Position numbers and translations under genes: made by a program. DNA of 34,685 nucleotides from positions 1 through 34,685 of the forward strand of contig JAEWLW010000093.1 of NCBI GenBank assembly GCA_023457355.1, written 5' to 3'. This document shows, piece after piece, positions 1 through 8,388 of this stretch (position 1 is its first letter; the number at the start of each line of letters is the position of its first letter). The notes under the pieces were generated by a model. It ran no database searches. It saw only the letters and a list, made by a program, of their open reading frames with translations, and was not told the DNA's origin. The DNA comes from Bacillota bacterium. Its GTDB lineage: Bacteria; Bacillota; Clostridia; Oscillospirales; Ruminococcaceae.

Positions 1-15
1 GGCTTAATGACACGT

Positions 16-123
16 TTAGCTTCTAAACTCTTGGCTTTTGCTGTTGCCTTCCTTATCAATTCCTGTATCCACAAACCAAATCCCGTCTGCATTAAATCTC
101 TCATCTTTTAATAGCACCACGGG
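16..123 (-). other. Possible gene remnant near the window start
   Basis: An open stretch of 35 codons plus stop on the minus strand is closed by a stop codon (124-126) directly before it. The translation looks protein-like (it contains GIWFVDTGID) but has no convincing start with a ribosome binding site. The surrounding 130 bases are more AT-rich than the rest of the window. It could be the tail of a decayed gene, or chance. I do not recognise a family. Confidence 0.15.
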
Positions 124-249
124 TTAAATTATGAAAAGATTTTCAATAGAACTTCGGCCAAAGAGCCGGCCTTTAACGTTAGGTCTGTTTTGTCATCGTC
201 ATGGATACGCGCAAAACTATCGGAAACACTAAAATTGGAGGTGTTTTCT

Positions 250-1023
250 ATGGTATCGCGCAAATCCGTTATTACGTTCGGTATGGTCGCCATTCCGATT
301 GCGATGTACACAGCCACACAGGACAACGACATCCATTTCAACCAGCTGCACAAGGAAGACCACAGTCGCATCCGGTACAAGAAGACCTGCGCCCACTGCG
401 GCAAGGAGATCTCGTCGGGAGACATCGTCAAAGGCTTTGAATATGACAAGGACCAATATGTCGTCATCACCGACGATGAGATTGAAAAGATTAAAACGGA
501 AAAAGAAAAATCCATTCAGATACTGCACTTCGCACAACTCAATCAAATCTCCCCCGTCTATTACGAAAAGACCTATCAGGTCGCGCCTGAGGCCGGGGGC
601 GAAAAGGCCTTTGAATTGCTCCGTTGCGCGCTGATGGCCGAACAGAAAATCGCCATAGGCAAAGCCGTTATGGGCACAAAAGATACGTTGATGGCCATCA
701 TTCCGCGTGAAGACGGAATACTCATTTCCACAATGTTTTATGCCGACGACATCCGGGCGCTTCAAAAACAGTATGTCAAGCCCGGGGTTTCGGAGCAGGA
801 ACTGAATATGGCCAAGGTGCTGATCAATTCGATGGATACGCCATTTGATCCCGCGAAATATAAGGACGAGTATCAGGAGAAGCTGCGCGCGCTGATTGAG
901 ACCAAAGTTGCCGGTAAAGAAGTCGTCGCCGCAGAGTCTGAGAATCCCAGCAAGGTTATCGACCTCATGGAGGCGCTTAAAGCCAGCGTCGAAAAAGCAA
1001 ATAAGGATAAAGAACTGGCGTAG
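250..1023 (+). CDS. ku: Ku protein (bacterial non-homologous end joining)
   Basis: This is a 257-residue bacterial Ku homologue, the homodimeric ring that binds double-strand DNA ends and recruits LigD. The N-terminus (VSRKSVITFGMVAIPIAMYTAT) and the following beta-barrel core with the LHKEDHSRIRYKKTCAHCG stretch are characteristic of the family. The C-terminal tail after about residue 230 is short and Lys/Glu-rich (ALKASVEKANKDKELA), as in minimal bacterial Ku proteins. The ATG at 250 is chosen because GGAGGTG ends 6 bases before it; an upstream in-frame start at 190 has no such site. The stop codon TAG lies 14 bases before the ligD start, so the two genes form one operon. In Bacillus, Ku and LigD act in spores under sigma-G control; no convincing sigma-G site was seen here. 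Confidence 0.95.
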   Translation: MVSRKSVITFGMVAIPIAMYTATQDNDIHFNQLHKEDHSRIRYKKTCAHCGKEISSGDIVKGFEYDKDQYVVITDDEIEKIKTEKEKSIQILHFAQLNQISPVYYEKTYQVAPEAGGEKAFELLRCALMAEQKIAIGKAVMGTKDTLMAIIPREDGILISTMFYADDIRALQKQYVKPGVSEQELNMAKVLINSMDTPFDPAKYKDEYQEKLRALIETKVAGKEVVAAESENPSKVIDLMEALKASVEKANKDKELA

Positions 1024-1037
1024 TGGAGAATTTGCAT

Positions 1038-3548
1038 ATGGCCGGCATAAAAGCTGTTACAGCATGTGGCCAAGTCTTAGAAACCTTACCCAAAAACCTT
1101 GAGTTTATGACTGATAAATTAAGCGCATACAACCGGAAAAGAAATTTTGAAAAGACCCTGGAGCCTGAAGGCGGTGCGGAAAATTCCGCACAGGGTCTTC
1201 GGTTTGTCGTCCAGCATCATTTGGCACGCAGGGCGCATTACGACTTGCGCCTGGAATGGGGCGGCGTACTGTTAAGCTGGGCGGTACCCAAAGGGCCTTC
1301 TTACGATACCCACGATAAACGGCTGGCCGTGCAGGTGGAGAATCACCCCCTGGAATACAGGAATTTTGAAGGGATAATTCCCAAGGGCGAATACGGCGGC
1401 GGAACCGTCATGCTCTGGGATGAAGGCATTTGGGAACCCCATGCAGATGTAGACGAAGGACTGCGTCAGGGTTCCCTGAAGTTTGTCCTGAAAGGCAGGC
1501 GGCTCAAAGGAAAATGGGCGCTGGTACGGATGAAGGCAAAAGCGGACGAAACGAAGGAAAACTGGCTTTTGCTAAAGGAAAAAGACGAATACGCCAAAAC
1601 CGGCAACGGGGTTGACGCCTACACCACCAGTGTCCGCACCGGGCGCACCATGCCGGAAATTGAAACAAACGCAGATGAAAAATGGCCTAAGAATCCGTTT
1701 AATAGCGCCGAGGCACAACTGGCCAAATTGGTTCAGGCAGTCCCGGACAACGAGGACTGGCTCTATGAACTTAAATACGACGGCTACCGGATTATAGCGT
1801 TCGTGGAAGGCAACGGTGTGCGTCTGCAAACCCGGGGCAACCATGACTATGCACACCGGTTTGCGGACGTCGCATCGGCCCTTGTCGATTGGGCCGCCGG
1901 AAGATCGATGGTTCTGGATGGCGAAATGGTCGTTACCGATTCATCGGGCAAGACGGATTTTCAGGCGCTGCAAAACTATATGCGAAGCCCTCAGGATAAA
2001 TCCCCCACCTATATTGTCTTCGACCTTCTGGCACTCGACGGCCAGGACCTTCGGGGGCGGCCTTTAGCCCAAAGAAAAGAGGCGCTTGAAGCCCTCATGA
2101 AGGACGCCCCGAAAAGCCTCTACTACAGTCGGCATGTGTGCGGAAACGGGCAGGAGAGCTTCTCCTCCGCCTGTGCAATCGGCATGGAAGGGATCATCGG
2201 CAAAAAGGCCGATTCGGTTTATAGCGGAACAAGAAACGGCGACTGGGTCAAGCTTAAATGCGATAAAAGGCAGGAATTTGTGATCGGAGGCTACACGCTT
2301 TCCCAAAAGAAAACGTGTGGGGTCAGTTCGCTTCTTCTCGGCGTATATGAGAACGGGGCGCTTATTTACGCCGGGCGTGCCGGCACCGGGCTGGGCGAAG
2401 CCGACGCAAAGGAACTCACAGCACAGTTTGAAAGTTTAATCAGTACAAACGCCCCCTTTCAGTGCCCGCCCACGCCCCGGGCACATGAAACGATCACCTG
2501 GCTTTTGCCGCAGCTGGTCGCGGAAATCAAATTTGCCGAATGGACCGATGAAAATCTGTTGCGGCAGGCCAGCTATAAAGGGCTGCGAACAGATAAAAAC
2601 CCCGGAGATATCACGCGGGAAAAAGCGGATGACAAGCCTGACTGCGCGTCATCAGGAGAGGAATCGGAGAAGCCAATGGTGTCGGATAGCAAAACAATTA
2701 TCATCGGGGATGTCAAAATTACCAACCCCGGCAAAGTGATATTTAACGACCCTGAAATTACAAAAGAGGATATCGTTCGGTACTATGCACAGGTGTCAAA
2801 CCGCATGCTGCCCTATGTCGGCCACAGAATTTTAAGCGTTGTCCGCTGTCCCAAGGGAGTATCCCAGTCCTGCTTCTATAAAAAGCATCCCGGACCGGAC
2901 AGCAAAGGCATCGTCACAATGCCCATCACAAACAGCGACGGAGAAACGGAAGAATATTTCTATATTGAAAACATGTCCGGCCTTTTGTCTGAAGCACAGA
3001 TGGGAACGCTTGAATTTCACGTCTGGGGAAGCCGCGTGGATGCGCTTGAGCAGCCGGATATGATGGTTTTTGACCTGGACCCCGACGAGGGCATGGATAT
3101 TGATACGGTACGGCAGGGCGTTCGCGACGTGAAAAATATCCTGGCCGAGCTTTCACTCCGGTCTTATCTCAAGACCAGCGGCGGCAAAGGATATCACGTG
3201 GTCGTCCCTTTAAAGCCTTCTGTCCCGTGGGAGACCTTTCACGATTTTGCCAGGCGCGTCGCCGAAGTGATGGCGCAGAAATGGCCCGACCGCTACACAA
3301 GCAACGTCAGAAAAGCAAACAGAAAAAACAGGATATTCATCGACTGGATTCGAAACGGCAGAGGCGCCACCAGCATCGCCCCCTATTCCATCCGCGCAAG
3401 AAAAGGGGCGCGGGTGTCGATGCCCATCCCATGGGAGGCGCTTGGCACAGTTGCACCGGACGGTGTTGACATGGCGGACGCGCTCAGACGGATCAGCGAC
3501 GCCGACCCCTGGGCAGATTTTTTTCAAAATGACCAACTTCTCAAATGA
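1038..3548 (+). CDS. ligD: Multifunctional ATP-dependent DNA ligase LigD (PE-LIG-POL)
   Basis: This 836-residue protein carries all three LigD activities. The phosphoesterase domain comes first (about residues 35-190, HYDLRLEWGG and GEYGGG motifs), then the ATP-dependent ligase (about 220-530, ELKYDGYR with the nucleotidyl lysine near residue 246, and EGIIGKK), then the archaeo-eukaryotic primase-type polymerase (about 570-836, with DLDPD near residue 679, SGGKGYHV and FIDWIRNGRG). The order PE-LIG-POL matches Pseudomonas LigD, whereas mycobacterial LigD has POL first. The enzyme trims, fills and seals ends held by Ku. The ATG at 1038 has GGAGA 7 to 8 bases upstream. Family similarity only begins near an ATG at 1107 (MTDKLSAYNRKRNFEKT), so that start is a real alternative. 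A GTG at 1023 overlaps the ku stop. Confidence 0.95.
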   Translation: MAGIKAVTACGQVLETLPKNLEFMTDKLSAYNRKRNFEKTLEPEGGAENSAQGLRFVVQHHLARRAHYDLRLEWGGVLLSWAVPKGPSYDTHDKRLAVQVENHPLEYRNFEGIIPKGEYGGGTVMLWDEGIWEPHADVDEGLRQGSLKFVLKGRRLKGKWALVRMKAKADETKENWLLLKEKDEYAKTGNGVDAYTTSVRTGRTMPEIETNADEKWPKNPFNSAEAQLAKLVQAVPDNEDWLYELKYDGYRIIAFVEGNGVRLQTRGNHDYAHRFADVASALVDWAAGRSMVLDGEMVVTDSSGKTDFQALQNYMRSPQDKSPTYIVFDLLALDGQDLRGRPLAQRKEALEALMKDAPKSLYYSRHVCGNGQESFSSACAIGMEGIIGKKADSVYSGTRNGDWVKLKCDKRQEFVIGGYTLSQKKTCGVSSLLLGVYENGALIYAGRAGTGLGEADAKELTAQFESLISTNAPFQCPPTPRAHETITWLLPQLVAEIKFAEWTDENLLRQASYKGLRTDKNPGDITREKADDKPDCASSGEESEKPMVSDSKTIIIGDVKITNPGKVIFNDPEITKEDIVRYYAQVSNRMLPYVGHRILSVVRCPKGVSQSCFYKKHPGPDSKGIVTMPITNSDGETEEYFYIENMSGLLSEAQMGTLEFHVWGSRVDALEQPDMMVFDLDPDEGMDIDTVRQGVRDVKNILAELSLRSYLKTSGGKGYHVVVPLKPSVPWETFHDFARRVAEVMAQKWPDRYTSNVRKANRKNRIFIDWIRNGRGATSIAPYSIRARKGARVSMPIPWEALGTVAPDGVDMADALRRISDADPWADFFQNDQLLK

Positions 3549-3567
3549 AATGCGTCCAGCACAATAA

Positions 3568-3601
3568 GCGGGGCTGATATCCTCTCAGGTATCAGCCCCG
3601 C
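3568..3601 (+). terminator. Hairpin terminator candidate after ligD
   Basis: A perfect 12-bp stem (GCGGGGCTGATA with TATCAGCCCCGC) has a 10-base loop and starts 20 bases after the ligD stop. No T-tract follows, so intrinsic termination may be inefficient. Its position fits the end of the ku-ligD operon. Confidence 0.6.
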
Positions 3602-3750
3602 CCATATTGCATACCAGCCATTCCGGTTAACTTTTAGCCGTGGGCATTTCTGCCCGCCATTTCCACCGCAAAAAAGAAATTTCGGTTTTTTTTACACAAG
3701 GCTAATCCCGTCATTGAGCCCGTTGCAACGCCCCAAGCTTTTGGGGGTAT

Positions 3751-3785
3751 AAAAATCCAAGGTTCCTTTTACCGAAACCTTGGAT
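3751..3785 (-). terminator. Intrinsic terminator of catabolic operon 1
   Basis: Read on the minus strand, a 10-bp stem (ATCCAAGGTT with AACCTTGGAT, 11-base loop) is followed directly by a run of T residues. It lies beyond the amidohydrolase and the dehydrogenase remnant, so it would end the operon that starts near 10071. The region from 3602 to 3750 holds nothing else that I can support. Confidence 0.65.
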
Positions 3786-3843
3786 AGATAAAAGCCGAGA
3801 AGCTGCGGCATATGCAAACGCCTCAAAAGTATATAAAAGCCTG

Positions 3844-4041
3844 CTACTGCCGCGTTCTTAAAAACGGACGATTGACGGTATATTCAATATCCCGCCCTCC
3901 CTGCAACGCCAATATAGTGCGTGTCAGCATGGAAATCATGGCGCCCGCTATATCCGAGGTGCTGCCGCCGATATGCGGCGTTACCAAAACGTTCGGGTGT
4001 GTGAGCAGCGGAGCATCCTTTGGCAATAGCTCCGCTCCACA
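3844..4041 (-). pseudogene. C-terminal remnant of a D-2-hydroxyacid dehydrogenase
   Basis: About 60 codons match the C-terminal part of D-isomer-specific 2-hydroxyacid dehydrogenases of the phosphoglycerate dehydrogenase type. The stretch ELLPKDAPLLTHPNVLVTPH, followed by IGGST, carries the conserved histidine of the catalytic TPHIGG motif, and the open frame ends with a normal TAG. The N-terminal substrate domain and the Rossmann core are missing. A 9-bp hairpin (TACCCCTTT with AAAGGGGTA, 4049-4075) sits where the reading frame loses its resemblance. It follows the amidohydrolase in the same direction and is probably a decayed last gene of operon 1. An intact relative is encoded at 19847-20836, but the C-terminal sequences are not close. 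Confidence 0.65.
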
Positions 4042-4114
4042 CAGTCGATACCCCTTTCGCCGGGCAAAAGGGGTACGCCATAAAAAACGGGCATTTCAAA
4101 ATCGTAGCAAAACG

Positions 4115-5245
4115 TTAGAATTCCTGGTCCCGATAGACAATTTCACCCGCGCGCACCGTCATCAAGGCGCGCAGATTGCGGCTGCCGCGCATAACCTCGC
4201 CGACACGGTCCCCAAATTCGGTCTCGCGCGCATATTCACGCAGCACCGCAATGTCGGCACAGCTGCCGGGACGAAGCGTCCCAATCCCCCCGTCCAGCCC
4301 CATAATGCGGGCGGGAACATGGGTACAGCGCTCAATAACCTGCGGCAGCGTCAGCCCCATGTTGAGATATTTGGATAACACATGCAGCAGGTTGAATACC
4401 GCCGGACGGCGGTAAAGGCTGCGGGTGGTCAGATCGGTGCTGATGGTATCCGGCAAAAAGCCCTCCTGAAGGGCCTGACGCGCCACCGCAAAGGAAAAAT
4501 GAATATTGGCGTTTGCCACATCGAATATAACGCCGCGTTCCCTGGCCTTCCATGCAACGTCGGATATCCGGCCATGCGCATCCAGCAGGCTGTCGCCTTT
4601 ATCCTGATAGGCGTGGGTCAAAATATCACCGGGGCGCAGCATATGGATCATATCGTCCAGCTTGCCGGGCGGATTGGAGCAGTGCACCATCACCGGAACG
4701 CCCAGCGTATCTGCCAGCGCAATGGTCTCGGCCAACGGTTCCAGCCCCAACGTCCCTACAATTTCGGCTCCCTGCCGGATTTTCAGGCCGATCAATTCAG
4801 GATATTCCCGAAGCATACGTGTAATCTTAAGCCTGTCGTAATAGCGGGGGTCCGGATTCTCAAGATAGCGCCCTGTGGCCAGCCCCGCGGAGCAAACATG
4901 CAGCAGCGCTTTTATACGCACCCGCGAAGACAGCACCGTTCCCCGATGCGCGGGGTAGGTTGCCGCCCCCGCGCTGCCGCAGTCCAGAACGGTGGTAACA
5001 CCCGCTGAAAAACAAGCGACTTCGGGCAGAATGCCGATCTCGGTCAGAGGGTGCACATGCGCGTGCATATCAATTAACCCCGGGGTGATCAGGCAGCCAT
5101 CTGCACAAATAACCTGTTCTGCGGGCTGGCCGTCCAGTTGCCCCACGGCAGCAATTTGGCCGTTTTCCACCGCCACATCACACAGGGCATCCAGCCCTTG
5201 GGAAGGATCCAGTACGCGGGCGCCTCGAATCAAAAGATCGTACAT
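4115..5245 (-). CDS. Amidohydrolase-superfamily metallohydrolase (dihydroorotase/deacetylase-like)
   Basis: This is a 376-residue TIM-barrel metallohydrolase of the amidohydrolase superfamily, nearest to the group often annotated amidohydrolase/deacetylase or dihydroorotase-like (EF_0837/Atu3266 type, from general knowledge). The binuclear metal site is complete: HxH in DMHAHVH (H61, H63), the carboxylated lysine in GLKIRQG (K155), H188 in MVHCSNPP, H211 in THAYQDKG and the catalytic aspartate D271 in STDLTTR. No signal peptide is seen, so it is cytoplasmic. It would hydrolyse an ester, amide or lactone; the substrate is unknown. It follows tctA by 19 bases, which suggests it processes the compound imported by this operon. 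The ATG at 5245 and a GTG at 5248 both suit the GGAGGG site upstream. Confidence 0.85.
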   Translation of the reverse strand: MYDLLIRGARVLDPSQGLDALCDVAVENGQIAAVGQLDGQPAEQVICADGCLITPGLIDMHAHVHPLTEIGILPEVACFSAGVTTVLDCGSAGAATYPAHRGTVLSSRVRIKALLHVCSAGLATGRYLENPDPRYYDRLKITRMLREYPELIGLKIRQGAEIVGTLGLEPLAETIALADTLGVPVMVHCSNPPGKLDDMIHMLRPGDILTHAYQDKGDSLLDAHGRISDVAWKARERGVIFDVANANIHFSFAVARQALQEGFLPDTISTDLTTRSLYRRPAVFNLLHVLSKYLNMGLTLPQVIERCTHVPARIMGLDGGIGTLRPGSCADIAVLREYARETEFGDRVGEVMRGSRNLRALMTVRAGEIVYRDQEF

Positions 5246-5266
5246 CACATTGTTCCCTCCTTCAGC

Positions 5267-6754
5267 TTAAGCCGCGCGCTTTTTATTTTGGCGGTTCCTT
5301 TTAAGTGTAAAAATAACCGAAACCACTGCAATGACTAAAAACGCCAGCGAAATGGGCCGTGTCAGGAATACCAGCCAGCTGCCTGCGCTTGCCATGAGGG
5401 CGCGCCGCAGATTTTCCTCCGCCATTTTACCAAGAATAAAGCCGATAATAAGCGGCGTGGTGGGAACTTTAAGCTTTTTAAACAGCAGACCCAGCAGGCC
5501 GAAGGCCAATACACACCATACATCGTAAATGCGGCTGTTGCTGGAATAAGCGCCGACCACGCAGCAGACCATGATGATGGGCAGCAGCAGATGCTTGGGG
5601 ATATCCAGCAGCTTGACAAACCCCTTGAGGCAGCCGCGTTCAAAAATAAGCATGAAAACATTCGCGACAATCAGCGCCAGAAAAATGCCATAAACATACT
5701 GTCCGCTCTTTTGAAAAATCAGCGGACCGGGCGAAATCCCGTGAATGGTCAGGCCGCCAAGGAAAATAGCTGTGACCGTGTTGCCGGGAATGCCCATCGT
5801 CAGCAGCGGAATCAGAGAGCCGCCGATAACCGCATTGTTGGAGGTCTCGGAGGCGATAACGCCGTCGATGATGCCGGTGCCAAATTTTTCGGGGTACTTC
5901 GACGCATTCTTCTGCGCGGTGTAAGAGATTAAGCCGGCGGTGGAACCGCCGATGCCGGGCAGAATGCCGATGCCGATACCGATGAGTGAAGAGCGGATCA
6001 TATTGCCGACCTGCCCCTTGAATTCGGCCCAGCTAATGCCAAAGCCTTTAAGCTCGTACGAGGTCTTGGCCATTTTGTCGGCCAAATGCCGTCGCTCAAA
6101 GCCCGCCTTAATAATATCCGTAACAGCGAACATGCCGATGAGGATGACCACGATGTCAAACCCGGAAAGCAATTGATATTGCCCGAAGGTAAAGCGCGTC
6201 AAAGCGTCTATCGGCGCCATGCCCACCATGGAAATGGCGATGCCAAACAGGCCGGAAAGCAGGCCGTTGAGCATCGAATCACCCGAAAGGCTTGCGATGA
6301 TGGTCAGCGAAAACACCGCAATGGCAAAGTACTCCACGGGGGTAAATTTCAGCGTGACCGCGGCGAGATAGGGCGACACAAACATCAGCGCAAAAATGCT
6401 GATCAGGCCGCCTATAAACGAAAAAAGAATGCCGACGCCCAGCGCCTTGCCCGCCTCACCCTTATCAGCCATCGGGCCGCCGTCGAACACGGTGGATATG
6501 GAGGAAGGCGTGCCGGGTATCTTAAGCAGTATCGCCGAGATCAACCCGCCGGAAATGCCGCCTAAATACAGCCCAACCAGCAGGGAAATACCGTTCATCG
6601 GCGTCATGCCAAACGACATGGGCAAAAACAGAACCACCGCCATTGTGGCGGAAAGGCCCGGGATTGAACCGAAAATAATGCCGACAATAACACCGAGCAA
6701 TATCAATCCGAGGCAAATAGGATTAAAAACAAGAGAAAGTGCTTGAACTACCAC
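5267..6754 (-). CDS. tctA: Tripartite tricarboxylate transporter large permease TctA (operon 1)
   Basis: This 495-residue protein is the large membrane subunit of a TTT transporter, with about 12 hydrophobic segments. Family signatures are near the N-terminus (GIIFGSIPGLSATMAVVLFL and a glycine-rich YLGGISGGLISAILLKIPGTP stretch) and mid-protein (GIGIGILPGIGGSTAGLISY; ASETSNNAVIGGSLIPLLTMGIPGN). It uses an ion gradient to import a carboxylate delivered by the binding protein at 8359-7337. Translation probably starts at a GTG (6754) behind AAAGGGGG. TctB ends 15 bases upstream and the amidohydrolase follows. A paralogue is encoded at 15435-16934. Confidence 0.95.
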   Translation of the reverse strand: MVVQALSLVFNPICLGLILLGVIVGIIFGSIPGLSATMAVVLFLPMSFGMTPMNGISLLVGLYLGGISGGLISAILLKIPGTPSSISTVFDGGPMADKGEAGKALGVGILFSFIGGLISIFALMFVSPYLAAVTLKFTPVEYFAIAVFSLTIIASLSGDSMLNGLLSGLFGIAISMVGMAPIDALTRFTFGQYQLLSGFDIVVILIGMFAVTDIIKAGFERRHLADKMAKTSYELKGFGISWAEFKGQVGNMIRSSLIGIGIGILPGIGGSTAGLISYTAQKNASKYPEKFGTGIIDGVIASETSNNAVIGGSLIPLLTMGIPGNTVTAIFLGGLTIHGISPGPLIFQKSGQYVYGIFLALIVANVFMLIFERGCLKGFVKLLDIPKHLLLPIIMVCCVVGAYSSNSRIYDVWCVLAFGLLGLLFKKLKVPTTPLIIGFILGKMAEENLRRALMASAGSWLVFLTRPISLAFLVIAVVSVIFTLKRNRQNKKRAA

Positions 6755-6769
6755 AGAGATCCCCCTTTC

Positions 6770-7234
6770 TTAAAAGCTGAGCAGGCCGGCTGGAAGCGGC
6801 ATTTTAATGACATAGACAAACAGCGCGTAAACCGCAATCGGCGTAATGACCGATATGGCGGCAAAAAGCTTAAGATTCCGATTCTGCTCATTGCTTAAAA
6901 TCAGGATCTGCACGAACAGATACAAAGCCGTCGAGAGAATAAACCCCAGCCGGTCAAACAAAAGTACATAAGCCGAAAGTGCGGCTATCGTCCAAAGCCC
7001 GCCTTTGAAGTCGTCATCGGTTGAGGACTTGGCGGCAGGCGCTTTGGAAATCAGCGTTAAAATCAGTTTAACCGCGGCAATAACCGCGATGGATACGCCA
7101 ATAATTTGTGGCATAAAGCCCGAGCCCAGGTCCTTGCCCATGATAGGCTTTATAGGCAAAGCCTGCATAAAAACAAAAACGCCAAAAACTAAAAACAGAA
7201 CAGAACATAAAATATCCCGTTGCTTATTGGTCAT
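6770..7234 (-). CDS. tctB: Tripartite tricarboxylate transporter small permease TctB (operon 1)
   Basis: This 154-residue protein has four predicted membrane segments, as expected for the small TTT membrane subunit. The GKDLGSGFMPQIIGVSI segment resembles the family's conserved loop after the first helix (typically GPGFFP), and a charged cytoplasmic linker (KAPAAKSSTDDDFKGG) follows the second helix. It is thought to pair with TctA in the membrane. The ATG at 7234 has GGAGAG upstream. It lies between the binding protein gene and tctA, in the usual TctC-TctB-TctA order. Confidence 0.9.
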   Translation of the reverse strand: MTNKQRDILCSVLFLVFGVFVFMQALPIKPIMGKDLGSGFMPQIIGVSIAVIAAVKLILTLISKAPAAKSSTDDDFKGGLWTIAALSAYVLLFDRLGFILSTALYLFVQILILSNEQNRNLKLFAAISVITPIAVYALFVYVIKMPLPAGLLSF

Positions 7235-7336
7235 GGTTTCTCTCCATTCTGCGATTTGCTATAAAAGGCTAAAATTTTCAGCCGCCCGGGTGACGACAAA
7301 CTCTGTCGCCACCCAAGCGCATAACCGTTACAATTC

Positions 7337-8359
7337 TTATTCCGCAAAATAGGCCTTGAGCTTTTCAACCTCGGCTTTATCCTGAGTATTGCATTCCTCA
7401 GGCGTGCGGTAGTAAGGCTCCGCGAAATATTTTTTAAGCGCAGCGGCAAAATCAGGGTCTTCTGTAACTTCTTTAATAGCGGTGGTCAGCTTCTGCACAA
7501 GGGCGGGGTCGGCACCCTTGGGCAACTTCACCTCATAGTTCTTGGAGCTAACCACATCGTAACCCTGTTCTTTGAAAGTGGGGAAAGTCTCCATGCCGGG
7601 GCAACGCTCTTCAGACGCCACACCCAAAACGACAAAGTCCCCATTTTCGACATAGTCCTTAATATTCATATAGTTGACGGCCAGCAGATCAACCTGATCG
7701 CCCATAAATGCCGCCAGACGTTCGGGGGTGCCGGTGCCCACATCCAGCTTGTTAAACTCGACGCCCATGCTCTTTTCCATCTGGGTGCAAACATAATGGG
7801 TTACGCTGCCGTAAACCTGGGAATAACGAATCTCACCGGGATGTGCCTTTGCATACTCGATCATCTCTTTGAGGTTTGCCCAGCCGGAAGATTTTTTGGC
7901 AACCAGCGTATAGGTGTTATCCTGCGCGACGGTTGCAACGTTCGTGAAATCATCGGTGTAAGAAAAATCGGCGACGCCGGTCGCTTCCTGTACGAGTGAT
8001 GCGCCAGTGTGGTTGAAAAGAATGTTATAGCCGTCGGGCGATTTAGCCATGGCGTCCTTGGCTGCGACGATGCCGCTGCCGCCGGTCATGTTGACAACCA
8101 CAAAAGTCTGCCCGAATTTTTCCTGGAGCTTCTGGCTCATCAAACGGCAATAGGTATCGGTGTCGCCACCGGCATTATAAGGCAATGTAACGGTGACGGT
8201 CTTCTTAGGCCAATCGATATCCTGCACCGCCGAAGAACCTGCATTTGAAGCAGCCGGGGTTGAATTGGCGGGTGCCGCCGAGGAAGCGCCGCCGCAACCT
8301 GCAGCGAGAAGAGCCATTGTACCAGCCAGAACAAGGGAAAGAATACGTACCTTTTTCAT
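7337..8359 (-). CDS. tctC: TTT-family solute-binding lipoprotein TctC (operon 1)
   Basis: This 340-residue extracellular binding protein belongs to the TctC/Bug family. The signal peptide ends in the lipobox LLAAGC with Cys22 as the lipidated residue, followed by a Ser/Ala/Pro-rich linker to about residue 42. The mature part starts with DIDWPKKTVTVTLPYNAGGD, the typical carboxylate-binding loop of Bug proteins, and contains the second conserved loop around FVVVNMTGGSGIVAA. It should capture a carboxylate and hand it to TctAB. The ATG at 8359 follows AAAGGAG; a longer reading frame to 8392 would overlap the upstream gene and lacks such a site. Which carboxylate binds cannot be read from the sequence. 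Confidence 0.93.
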   Translation of the reverse strand: MKKVRILSLVLAGTMALLAAGCGGASSAAPANSTPAASNAGSSAVQDIDWPKKTVTVTLPYNAGGDTDTYCRLMSQKLQEKFGQTFVVVNMTGGSGIVAAKDAMAKSPDGYNILFNHTGASLVQEATGVADFSYTDDFTNVATVAQDNTYTLVAKKSSGWANLKEMIEYAKAHPGEIRYSQVYGSVTHYVCTQMEKSMGVEFNKLDVGTGTPERLAAFMGDQVDLLAVNYMNIKDYVENGDFVVLGVASEERCPGMETFPTFKEQGYDVVSSKNYEVKLPKGADPALVQKLTTAIKEVTEDPDFAAALKKYFAEPYYRTPEECNTQDKAEVEKLKAYFAE

Positions 8360-8388
8360 GATTAATACTCCTTTTCTTTTTTGATGCC

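Noticed and set aside
4049..4075. 9-bp hairpin as insertion sequence end or attachment site
   Set aside because: No second copy, target duplication or transposase was seen; it is listed only as the break point of the remnant.
3812..4378. Plus-strand open frame of 188 codons
   Set aside because: It runs opposite to the dehydrogenase remnant and the amidohydrolase gene, has no family features and no suitable ribosome binding site.
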